Program-made: the position numbers and the translations under genes
Source of the DNA: CAYYWP01 sp050176585
GTDB lineage: Bacteria > Desulfobacterota > Binatia > HRBIN30 > CADEER01
Assembly: GCA_050176585.1 (NCBI GenBank)
Contig: JBFXHX010000016.1
Coordinates: forward strand, 29,436-93,435
DNA length: 64,000 bases
Reading direction: 5' to 3'
Notes under the pieces: generated by a model
Database searches by the model: none
Told to the model about the DNA's origin: nothing
Seen by the model: the letters and a program-made list of their open reading frames with translations, nothing else
In this document: piece after piece, positions 24,186 to 31,762 of the stretch
Numbering within the stretch: the first letter of the stretch is position 1
Layout: every line of letters starts with the position of its first letter

Positions 24186-25127
24186 GTGAAAGAGCCCGCC
24201 CTCGATTGCGAGGTCGCGCCGAGCTCCAGTTGCGCCGTGGTGGCGCCGCGCGACCATGTCGTACGCGACACGCTGATCACGGCACTTGCACCCCTCGCCT
24301 GGGGCGCTACTTACCTGGTCACCTCACAGTTTCTCCCGCCCAACCGCCCGCTCCTGCTCGGCGTGCTGCGCGCGTTGCCGGTCGGCATCGTCTTCACGCT
24401 CCGCTCGGGTCGGCTCCCCTCCGGGATCTGGTGGTGGCGGTTTCTCGTGCTCGGCATTTTGAATGTCGGGGCGGCCTTCGCGCTGTTGTTCCTCGTGGCG
24501 TACCGGCTGCCCGGGGGAGTCGGCGGCACGCTCTCGGCGACCCAGCCGCTGGTGGTCGTGTTCCTCGCGTGGCTCGTGCTCGGCGAGCGCCCGACCGCGC
24601 AGAAGGTGCTCGCTGCGGCCATCGGATTTGTCGGGGTAAGCCTGCTCGTGCTCGGACACATCACGCATCTGGACGTGGCGGGGCTCACGGCGGGTCTTTG
24701 TCAGCCGTTCATCATCGGGATGGGCACGGTGCTGACGCAGCGTTGGGGCCGGCCGTTGCCGCTGCTCGCCTTCACTGGCTGGCAGCTCGTGGTCGGCGGG
24801 GTCATGCTCGCGCCGTTCGCATTCTTACTCGAGGGACCACTCCCGCACTTCACGACCGTGAACGTATTGAGCCTGGCGTATCTGGCCGTGTTCGGCACCG
24901 GAGTCGCCTACTTCGCATGGTTTCGCGGTATCGAGCGCATCAGCGCATCGTCGGCGGCGTTTCTCGTGCTCCTGGTTCCCGTGATCGCGGCCGGGCTCGA
25001 TTCGTTGGTGCTGCACCGCCACCTGCGACCCATACAGCTCTTCGGCATAGCGATGGTGCTGGTCAGCGTGTTCGCCGTGACGCGCTCCGCGGCGCGCGCG
25101 CGCCGCGACGATGCGCCACCGGCGTAA
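24186..25127 (+). CDS. EamA/DMT-family transporter
   Basis: 313 residues, about ten transmembrane helices in two EamA repeats (DMT superfamily exporters of amino acids and metabolites). Landmarks: ALAPLAWGATYLVTSQFLPP at the first helix, RLPSGIWWWRFLVLGILN, LGERPTAQKVLAAAIGFVGV closing repeat one, and FRGIERISASSAAF in repeat two. The N-terminal 30 residues are polar and may be over-long; GTG 24186 is the outermost start, and a GTG just before APRDHVV is possible. Closely similar to the next gene, hence a tandem duplicate. Confidence 0.88.
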   Translation: MKEPALDCEVAPSSSCAVVAPRDHVVRDTLITALAPLAWGATYLVTSQFLPPNRPLLLGVLRALPVGIVFTLRSGRLPSGIWWWRFLVLGILNVGAAFALLFLVAYRLPGGVGGTLSATQPLVVVFLAWLVLGERPTAQKVLAAAIGFVGVSLLVLGHITHLDVAGLTAGLCQPFIIGMGTVLTQRWGRPLPLLAFTGWQLVVGGVMLAPFAFLLEGPLPHFTTVNVLSLAYLAVFGTGVAYFAWFRGIERISASSAAFLVLLVPVIAAGLDSLVLHRHLRPIQLFGIAMVLVSVFAVTRSAARARRDDAPPA

Positions 25128-25239
25128 AGGGATTCGGGATGCCGCCCGGGAGCACCGCGGCCCTCGCGTGTGCAATGTGTGATTGGTCGCCGGCGCGAGG
25201 TGCGCAAGCCTCCATCGCTGCGGTGCACGGGGAGACACC

Positions 25240-26160
25240 GTGACCGCGCCAGCTGCCCAGCGTGATGTGGCGCGCGCCGACGGCACCCTCGTGCCCACCG
25301 CGCAGCCGGTGCGCGACGGCCTCATTGCGGCGATCGCTCCGATCACGTGGGGTGCCACCTACCTCGCCATGTCGGAGCTCCTGCCGCCAACGACCCCGTT
25401 CTGGTTCAGCATCTTGCGCGGCCTGCCGGTGGGCATCCTGTTCGCGCTGCAGTCGTTGCGGCTCCCGGCCGGCATCTGGTGGTGGCGGGCCGGCGTATTG
25501 GGCACACTCAACATCGCGGCCGCTTTCGCGCTCCTGTTCATCATGTCGAATCGGCTGCCCGGCGGCGTGTGCGGCACCATGGCGGCGACGCAGCCGCTGC
25601 TGGTCGTCCTGATCGCCTGGGCGGTGCTCGGCGAGCGGCCCACCTCGCGGAAAATCGCAGCGGCTGTCGGGGGATTCGCCGGCGTCGCCCTGCTCGTTCT
25701 CGGCCACGTCACCCGCCTCGACCCGATCGGATTGATGGCCGGAGTGTTTCAGCCGCTGCTGAACGGGCTCGGTACGGTGTTCACGCAGCGATGGGGGCGT
25801 CCCGTGCCGTTGCTGACCTTCACCGGTTGGCAGCTGGTCGCCGGCTCGGTGGTATTGCTGCCGCTCGCGCTCATCTTCGAGGGGGCGCCGCCGCACCTGG
25901 ACGCGGTGAACTGGATGGGGCTTGGCTTTCTCGCAATCTTCGCCACGGGGCTCGCGTATTTCGTATGGTTCCGCGGCATCGAGCGCCTCAGGGCGTCTGC
26001 GACGTCGTTTTTGGTGCTGCTCGTACCGCTGGTCGCGGCGGCGCTCGACTGGCTGCTAGTGGACCAACGCATGACCGGGCTGCAGTTGCTCGGCGCCGCT
26101 CTGGTGTTGGTCAGCGTGTTCGCGGCGACGCGGCCCGACGCATCGGCCACAGCGCGCTAG
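25240..26160 (+). CDS. EamA/DMT-family transporter, tandem paralogue
   Basis: 306 residues from GTG 25240 (GGGGAGAC upstream). Almost every landmark of the previous gene recurs: IAPITWGATYLAMSELLPP, RLPAGIWWWRAGVLGTLN, LGERPTSRKIAAAVGGFAGV, QRWGRPVPLLTFTGWQLVAG, FRGIERLRASATSF. By eye well over half of aligned positions match. Ten predicted transmembrane helices, inner membrane. The convergent TetR gene ends 9 bp later. Two diverged exporters of one family side by side suggest different but related substrates. Confidence 0.88.
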   Translation: MTAPAAQRDVARADGTLVPTAQPVRDGLIAAIAPITWGATYLAMSELLPPTTPFWFSILRGLPVGILFALQSLRLPAGIWWWRAGVLGTLNIAAAFALLFIMSNRLPGGVCGTMAATQPLLVVLIAWAVLGERPTSRKIAAAVGGFAGVALLVLGHVTRLDPIGLMAGVFQPLLNGLGTVFTQRWGRPVPLLTFTGWQLVAGSVVLLPLALIFEGAPPHLDAVNWMGLGFLAIFATGLAYFVWFRGIERLRASATSFLVLLVPLVAAALDWLLVDQRMTGLQLLGAALVLVSVFAATRPDASATAR

Positions 26161-26169
26161 CGACGACGG

Positions 26170-26799
26170 TCAGTCGCGCGCGTCCGCGCGCGCCGGCGCG
26201 ATGATGCCGTGCAACACGAGGTCGCTCAGCGACTCCGCCAGGTCCTCGACCGACACCACATCCTGTTCGATCCACCAGGACAGCACCTGCTGGCACATGC
26301 CGATGACCGCCTCGGCCCAGATCAACGCGTCACCCCGCCGGAACGCGCTTGCCGCCATGCCGGAGGCGATGCGGTCGCGCAGATCGGTGATGAAGCCCTC
26401 TTGGCACCGCCGGACGACGTGGTGAAAGGAAGCCCCATGCCAGAACACGATGCGGAAGACCTCGCGGTTCTCTTGCGCGAAGCGGAAGAAGGTGCGGATG
26501 CGCGCGCGCGACTGTTCGATCGGATCGTCGACTGCATCGCGCCCACGATCGAGCTCCGCGCGCAGGCGGGCCACGCTGTCTTCGACGAGCTCGACGAAGC
26601 ATGCCTCCTTGGTCGGGTAGTACAGATAGAAGGTGCCGACGCCGACGCGCGCGGCGCGCGCGATGTCGACGATCTTGGTGGCGTGAAAGCCGTTCGCGGC
26701 GAGCACGTGGCGGGCGGCGTCCAACAGGGCACGAGCGGTTCGTTCGCGCCGCCGCTGCAAGCGCTCGCCGCCGCGCGCGGAATCCGCGTTCGCTGCCAT
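26170..26799 (-). CDS. TetR-family transcriptional regulator
   Basis: 209 residues from ATG 26799. N-terminal helix-turn-helix: RTARALLDAARHVLAANGFH, then TKIVDIARAARVGVGTFYLYY, then PTKEACFVELVEDS, a full TetR_N domain. The C-terminal ligand domain contains FFRFAQENREVFRIVFWHG as in the AcrR/TetR_C group. Divergent from the NUDIX gene at 26860 with only 60 bp between, and convergent with the second exporter. Probable targets are its own promoter, the NUDIX gene or the exporters; no clear palindrome was found in the gap. Confidence 0.9.
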   Translation of the reverse strand: MAANADSARGGERLQRRRERTARALLDAARHVLAANGFHATKIVDIARAARVGVGTFYLYYPTKEACFVELVEDSVARLRAELDRGRDAVDDPIEQSRARIRTFFRFAQENREVFRIVFWHGASFHHVVRRCQEGFITDLRDRIASGMAASAFRRGDALIWAEAVIGMCQQVLSWWIEQDVVSVEDLAESLSDLVLHGIIAPARADARD

Positions 26800-26859
26800 C
26801 CGTGTTAGGATGTCGAAACAGAATTCGGTACGGTCCGCAAGGATTGGGAGCGTCGGGAC

Positions 26860-27456
26860 GTGGGGATCGCGCACATTCGGTTGTGCTTGGGTGGATACCG
26901 GCCGCGCGCGATCGACGAGCTGAAAGTCGGGCGCGCGGCGGTGGCCTTGGTGCTGGCGGAGGCGGCGGATGGGATCGAGTTGCTGCTCATCGAGCGCGCC
27001 ACACGCGATGGCGATCCGTGGTCAGGCCATATGGCGTTTCCCGGCGGCCGTCGCCATCCCGACGATGCCGATGCGACCGCGACAGCGGTGCGGGAAACGC
27101 GCGAGGAGGTGGGCGTCGCGCTCGATGTCGACGCCGATGCCATCGGTCGCCTGGACGACGTGCGCGCGGTCGCGCACCGTGGACCGCTCGACCTGGTGAT
27201 CACGCCGATCGTGTTCGCGTTGCGCCGCCCCGTCGCGGTGCACCCGAGCCCGCGCGAGGTGCAGAGCGCGGTGTGGGTACCCCTGCATTTCTTGGGCGCG
27301 CCGGGCGCGCGCGCTACGTACCGGCGCACGGGTGGCGGCGATGCGTTGGCCTATCCCTGCTTCCGTTTCCAGGGATACACGATCTGGGGCCTCACGCACC
27401 GGATTCTCGACAACTTTCTCGATATCGTACGCGACGACGGCCCGGTGTTGGGATAG
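26860..27456 (+). CDS. NUDIX hydrolase, CoA pyrophosphatase type
   Basis: 198 residues starting at GTG. The CoA pyrophosphatase signature is present: LLLIERATRDGDPWSGHMAFPGGRR precedes the box (as two pieces LLLIERATRDGDP and WSGHMAFPGG), then RETREEVGV. Such enzymes hydrolyse CoA or oxidised CoA to phosphopantetheine and 3',5'-ADP. The Glu of the first part of the box seems replaced in PDDADATATAV, as in other members of this group. Cytoplasmic. Divergent from tetR, so possibly regulated by it. Confidence 0.85.
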   Translation: MGIAHIRLCLGGYRPRAIDELKVGRAAVALVLAEAADGIELLLIERATRDGDPWSGHMAFPGGRRHPDDADATATAVRETREEVGVALDVDADAIGRLDDVRAVAHRGPLDLVITPIVFALRRPVAVHPSPREVQSAVWVPLHFLGAPGARATYRRTGGGDALAYPCFRFQGYTIWGLTHRILDNFLDIVRDDGPVLG

Positions 27457-27519
27457 CGCGACATCGGTCGCGTCCGGTGCCGACCGCGTGTCATGATCAG
27501 GCCCGCATCAGGGGGCGTG

Positions 27520-28326
27520 ATGACTGGCACGCACTACATCATCCGCGGCGGATTGCCGGGCCGCGAGCGCCTGCGCGTGCTGGCGCGCACCATGCGCGCG
27601 ACGACGTTGGAGCTGTTGGCGCTCACTGGCGTACGCAGCGGCATGGCCTGTCTGGATGTGGGCTGCGGCGGCGGTGACGTGAGCCTAGAGCTCCTGCGCT
27701 TGGTGGCGCCCGACGGCAGTGTGGTGGGCATCGACGCGGACGCGACCACCGTCGAGCTGGCGCGCCGCGAGGCCGGCGCGCAAGGGCTCCAGGGGATCGA
27801 GTTTCGCGTGCGCGACATCACCACGGCGGACGCGCAGCCCGAGTTCGACTTCGCCTACGCGCGCTTTCTGCTCAGCCATGTCCAACGCCCCGATGCCGCC
27901 GTGGCGATGATCCGGCGGTACCTGCGTCGCGCCGGCGTGCTCGCGGTCGAGGACGTGGATTTCACCGGTCACTTCTGCGAGCCCGAGCTGCCGGCGTTCC
28001 GCCGCTACGTCGAGCTGTACACGCGCACGGCGCAGCGGCGCGGCGCCGATCCCAACCTCGGCCCGCGGTTGCCCGGTCTCTTGCGCGCCGCCGGATTCTC
28101 GCAGGTCGAGATGCGGGTCGTTCAGCCCGCCGGCTTCGACGGAGAGGTCAAGCTCATGGCGCCGCTCACGATGGACAACATCGGTCCCGCCGTGATCGCG
28201 GCCGGCTTCGCGACCGCGGCCGAGATCGATCGACTGGTCGCGGAGCTCTATGCCGCCGCCCGCGACGGCCGGACGGTGATGAGCATACCCCGCATCGTCC
28301 AGGCTTGGGGGCGCCGGGAAGATTAG
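27520..28326 (+). CDS. class I SAM-dependent methyltransferase
   Basis: 268 residues. SAM-binding motif I LDVGCGGGDVSLELLRL, motif II GSVVGIDADATTVELAR, FRVRDITTADAQPEFDFAYARFLLSHV and LRRAGVLAVEDVD. The opening THYIIRGGLPGRERL(RVLAR) is typical of a methyltransferase group annotated only by fold. The ATG at 27520 has AGGGGG four bases upstream; 27493 is an in-frame alternative. Substrate unknown. Convergent with mutM. Confidence 0.88.
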   Translation: MTGTHYIIRGGLPGRERLRVLARTMRATTLELLALTGVRSGMACLDVGCGGGDVSLELLRLVAPDGSVVGIDADATTVELARREAGAQGLQGIEFRVRDITTADAQPEFDFAYARFLLSHVQRPDAAVAMIRRYLRRAGVLAVEDVDFTGHFCEPELPAFRRYVELYTRTAQRRGADPNLGPRLPGLLRAAGFSQVEMRVVQPAGFDGEVKLMAPLTMDNIGPAVIAAGFATAAEIDRLVAELYAAARDGRTVMSIPRIVQAWGRRED

Positions 28327-28354
28327 CGCGCCCGCTCGAGTGCGCGTGCGCGGC

Positions 28355-29167
28355 TCAGCTCTGGCAGCGCGGGCAGTAGAACGTGCTGCGGCCGCTCAGC
28401 ACGATGCACTTGATCGGCGCGCCGCACGCGACGCACGGTTGACCCGCGCGGTCGTAGACCGCGTGGTGGATCTGAAAGTTGCCGCGTCGGCCGTTGGCGT
28501 CGCGATAGTCGGAAATCGAGCTGCCGCCGAGCGCCAGGGCGCGCGCCAGCACGGCTTGCATGGCCTCGCCGAGCCGCACCAACTGGTTGCGGCTCAGGCT
28601 CGCGGCGCGCCGGCGGGGGCGAATGCCGGCCTGGAAGAGCATCTCATTGGCGTAGATGTTGCCGATGCCGCCGAGCACGCGCTGATCCATCAGCAAGTTC
28701 TTGATCGGCAGGCGGCGACCGCGCGTCAGCGCTCGCCAGTCCTCCAGTCCGGGCGGGTCCGCCAGCGCGTCGCGCCCGACGCCGCACCACTCCGCCAGCG
28801 TGCTGCGGTGGCCGACCTGCAGCAAGCCGAAGCGGCGCGGGTCGTTGAACACCAGGCGCATGCCGCGATCGAGCGCGATCGCGACGTGGTCGTGCGCCGC
28901 GAATGGCAGGGTGGCCTCCGCGAGCTCGAGGCTGCCGCTCATTCCGAGGTGGACTAGCAACGCCGCACCGTCGTCGAGGTCGAACAGGAGGTACTTGCCG
29001 CGGCGGTCGATCGCGTCGATGGCGCGGGTGCGCAGTCGCACGGCGAAATCCGCGGCCAGCGGCTGGCGCAGCCGGTGATCGCGGACGGTCACGTCCGTGA
29101 TGCGCGCACCGATCAGGTGCGGCACCAGTGAGCGGCGAGTGGTCTCGACTTCGGGAAGCTCTGGCAC
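28355..29167 (-). CDS. mutM: formamidopyrimidine-DNA glycosylase
   Basis: 270-residue Fpg/MutM, which excises 8-oxoguanine and formamidopyrimidines and nicks the site. The catalytic PELPEVET N-terminus (P2, E3) is intact, K near residue 58 in RRGKYLLF is present, as are HLGMSGSL and DPRRFG. The helix-two-turn-helix NLLMDQRVLGGIGNIYANE and a C-terminal zinc finger with CVAC and CPRC complete it. It is the last gene of the minus-strand PBP1-TPR-tsaD-rsmA block, 11 nt after rsmA. Confidence 0.96.
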   Translation of the reverse strand: MPELPEVETTRRSLVPHLIGARITDVTVRDHRLRQPLAADFAVRLRTRAIDAIDRRGKYLLFDLDDGAALLVHLGMSGSLELAEATLPFAAHDHVAIALDRGMRLVFNDPRRFGLLQVGHRSTLAEWCGVGRDALADPPGLEDWRALTRGRRLPIKNLLMDQRVLGGIGNIYANEMLFQAGIRPRRRAASLSRNQLVRLGEAMQAVLARALALGGSSISDYRDANGRRGNFQIHHAVYDRAGQPCVACGAPIKCIVLSGRSTFYCPRCQS

Positions 29168-29178
29168 TGCCCGACCCT

Positions 29179-30036
29179 TCAGCGGCGAGTGCTCGGCGGG
29201 TCCGCCGAGGAGGGCTCGTCGGGCGCGTGCGGCCGGCGCCGGCGCGCATCGCCCTGCAGCGCGTCGGCCAGCCGCATGAAATCCGCGGGCGCCAACGTCT
29301 CCGGGCGCCGGCGGGGATCGAATCCGAGCTGCTGCAGCAGCTCATGCGGATCGGCCGTCAGCGGCGCGAGCGCGTTGGCGAGCTGCTTCCGCCGCCGCGA
29401 GAACGCGCAGCGCACCACGGCGCGCAGCTCGCGCTGTTGCGCGGCACTGCGCAGCGGAGGCTGGTGCGGCCGCACCACCACGACGGCCGATTCGACCTGT
29501 GGCCGGGGCGCGAACGCCGTCGCCGGCACGTGCAAGGCCACGCGCACGTCCGCTGCCGCCTGGACCACCACGGAAAGCGCGCCGTACGCCTTGCTGCCCG
29601 GAGCGGCGCAGAGGCGTTCGGCCACCTCGCGCTGCAGCATCAGCACCAGGCGACTGAACAGCGCGGGCGCGCCGAGGAGCTGCATGAGCACGGGGGTCGA
29701 GATGTTGTACGGCAGGTTGGCGACCGCTACGAGGGGCGCCGCCGCGCCGAGCCAGGACGCCAGCTCGAGCCGCAGCACGTCCGCCTCGTGCACCTCGACC
29801 CCCGGCGCGGCGGCGAACTCCGCCCGCAGCGCCGCCGCCAGATCGCGATCGACCTCGACCAGCAGCAGCCGTCGGGACCGCGCTGCGAGCAGCCGTGTGA
29901 GCGCGCCGCGGCCGGGGCCGATCTCCAGGACCACCTCCTCGCCGGTGAGCTCCGCCAGCGAGACGATGCGCTCCGCAATCGCCGGCTGGACGAGGAAATG
30001 CTGGCCGAAGCGTTTGCGCGGGACGTGCGTGCTCAC
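29179..30036 (-). CDS. rsmA: 16S rRNA dimethyladenosine transferase
   Basis: 285-residue RsmA/KsgA, which dimethylates two adjacent adenines in the 3' end of 16S rRNA late in 30S assembly. KRFGQHFLV, SAM site LEIGPGRGALTRLL, the catalytic NLPYNIS and the C-terminal CAFSRRRKQLANAL/LGFDPRRRPETL segments are typical. The GTG start (30036) overlaps the tsaD stop codon (GTGA), showing translational coupling. The last 20 residues (GDARRRRPHAPDEPSS) are a basic extension beyond the usual end. Confidence 0.95.
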   Translation of the reverse strand: MSTHVPRKRFGQHFLVQPAIAERIVSLAELTGEEVVLEIGPGRGALTRLLAARSRRLLLVEVDRDLAAALRAEFAAAPGVEVHEADVLRLELASWLGAAAPLVAVANLPYNISTPVLMQLLGAPALFSRLVLMLQREVAERLCAAPGSKAYGALSVVVQAAADVRVALHVPATAFAPRPQVESAVVVVRPHQPPLRSAAQQRELRAVVRCAFSRRRKQLANALAPLTADPHELLQQLGFDPRRRPETLAPADFMRLADALQGDARRRRPHAPDEPSSADPPSTRR

Positions 30037-31061
30037 GGCGACCCGTCCGGCGCACGCGCGGCCGCCAGATCCGCGATCGCAGTCGCGTTCAGCGTGAGGT
30101 CGTCGCGCTCGCCGCGCGCGAGCCGGTAATGTGCGGCCAGGCCGATCATCGCGGCATTGTCCGTACAGTATTTCGGTGCCGGGGTGATCACCTCGACGCC
30201 CGCCGCGGACCCCGCAGCCGCGGCGCGCTCGCGCAGACGCGCGTTCGCCGACACGCCGCCGGCGATGACGAGGCGCTCGGCGGCGCACTGGCGCACGGCG
30301 GCGAAGGTGGGCTCGAGCAACATGTCGACCACCGCTTCCTGAAAGCTCGCGGCGATGTCGGCCTGCGCGCTGCCGCGGGCGTCTTCACGGACGTACAGCG
30401 CCACCGCGGTCTTGATGCCGCTGAAGCTAAAGTCGAAACGGCGGCCGCGCCCGTTCGGCTTCAGCCGCGCGCGGGGAAACGGAATCGCGCGCGGATCGCC
30501 CCGCCGCGCGAGCTCATCGATCACCCGACCGCCCGGGTACCCGAGCCCGAGCACCTTGGCGACCTTGTCGAACGCCTCGCCGGCCGCGTCGTCGCGCGTG
30601 GATCCGAGGAGCTCGTAATCCCCCAACGCGCGCGCCAGGTACAGGCTCGTGTGGCCGCCGGAGACGAGCAGCGCCACATACGGAAACGCCACCGGGCGAT
30701 CGAGCTGCACCGAGAGCAGGTGCCCTTCGAGATGGTTGATGCCGATGAAGGGGAGGCGGCGCGCGTACGCGATCGCCTTTGCCGAACAGAGGCCGACGAG
30801 GAGGGAGCCGACCAGCCCAGGGCCGTAGGTCGCTGCCACCGCGTCGAGCTCTTCGAGCGAAACGCCCGCTTCATGCAGAGCGCGCTGGATGGTGGGCGCG
30901 ATGGCCCGGATGTGGCTCCGCGATGCCAGCTCGGGGACGACGCCGCCGTAGGCGCGATGGACCGCGTCCTGCGATGCGACCACGCTCGAACGGACCGCGC
31001 CGTCGACGAGCACGGCGGCGGCGGTGTCGTCGCAGGAGCTCTCGAGAGCCAAGAGCTTCAT
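30033..31061 (-). CDS. tsaD: tRNA N6-adenosine threonylcarbamoyltransferase
   Basis: 342-residue TsaD, the catalytic subunit that transfers threonylcarbamoyl to A37 of ANN-decoding tRNAs with TsaB/E. LALESSCDDTAAAVL, PELASRSHIRAIAPTI, the metal-binding GINHLEGHLLSVQL, LVSGGHTSLYL and the C-terminal PAPKYCTDNAAMIG are all present. Start ATG 31061 overlaps the stop of the TPR gene (ATGA), and its own stop overlaps the rsmA start, so three genes are translationally linked. The tsaB and tsaE partners are not in the window. Confidence 0.96.
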   Translation of the reverse strand: MKLLALESSCDDTAAAVLVDGAVRSSVVASQDAVHRAYGGVVPELASRSHIRAIAPTIQRALHEAGVSLEELDAVAATYGPGLVGSLLVGLCSAKAIAYARRLPFIGINHLEGHLLSVQLDRPVAFPYVALLVSGGHTSLYLARALGDYELLGSTRDDAAGEAFDKVAKVLGLGYPGGRVIDELARRGDPRAIPFPRARLKPNGRGRRFDFSFSGIKTAVALYVREDARGSAQADIAASFQEAVVDMLLEPTFAAVRQCAAERLVIAGGVSANARLRERAAAAGSAAGVEVITPAPKYCTDNAAMIGLAAHYRLARGERDDLTLNATAIADLAAARAPDGSP

Positions 31062-31762
31062 GGCGCGGCGGCCTCGGCGGGCGCGCCGAGCCGCGCGAGC
31101 CCGACGTGCGCCGCGAGGTTGTCGGGCGCCGCGCGTACGGCGCGCGCGTACGCGGCACGCGCGTCGGCGAAGCGCCCGGCGGCCTCGAACGCCTTGCCCT
31201 GCAATGCATACGCGCGGCCGGTCCACTGCGGCGCGCCGCCGGCGTCGCTCAGGTCGGCGGCGCGATCCGCAAAGGCGATCGCCTGATCGAACGTGCGATG
31301 GCGGAAGTGGAGCTCGGCGAGAAAGAAGTACGCATAAGCGTTGCTCGGGTCGATCGCGACGGCGCGCTCGAGCTGCTCGAGCGCGATCGCGTCGTCACCA
31401 GCCGCGAGCCGATTACGGCCTGCATCCGCCAGTCGCGTTGCCGCGGCGACGTTCGCCGGCGTATGCGGGCCGATGGCATTGAGCGGTGACGGAGCGTCGA
31501 GGGCCGCGGCGGCCGCTGGCACTTTCGCCGGAGCCGCGGCAACCGGCGCGGGCGTGTGACCCGCGACTGGATTGCCGGCGGGTTGCGCTTCGGGGAGATC
31601 TTCCTCGACCAAGCCACAGCGCCCTCCGGGCACCACTGTGACGGCGTCGGCCGGCGCCGCGCGGAACGCGCCGGCGGCGCAAGAATGCAGCAGCAACGCC
31701 ACGAGTACCCCGTTCAGGGCTCGGCGGCGGTGGGCGCGATGAGCTCGGCGTGGGCGGCACAT
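31058..31762 (-). CDS. TPR-containing lipoprotein or exported protein
   Basis: 234 residues from ATG 31762. Basic N-terminus and hydrophobic stretch GVLVALLLHSCAAGAF with a weak lipobox (LHSC), then a Pro/Ala-rich segment, then about three tetratricopeptide-like repeats (DAIALEQLERAVAIDPSNAY, AYFFLAELHFRHRTFDQAIAF, GRFADARAAYARAVRAAPDN). It overlaps the end of the PBP1 gene by 49 nt, and its stop overlaps the tsaD start. TPR lipoproteins often accompany PBP1 enzymes as assembly or activator partners; that role is inference here. Confidence 0.82.
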   Translation of the reverse strand: MCRPRRAHRAHRRRALNGVLVALLLHSCAAGAFRAAPADAVTVVPGGRCGLVEEDLPEAQPAGNPVAGHTPAPVAAAPAKVPAAAAALDAPSPLNAIGPHTPANVAAATRLADAGRNRLAAGDDAIALEQLERAVAIDPSNAYAYFFLAELHFRHRTFDQAIAFADRAADLSDAGGAPQWTGRAYALQGKAFEAAGRFADARAAYARAVRAAPDNLAAHVGLARLGAPAEAAAP

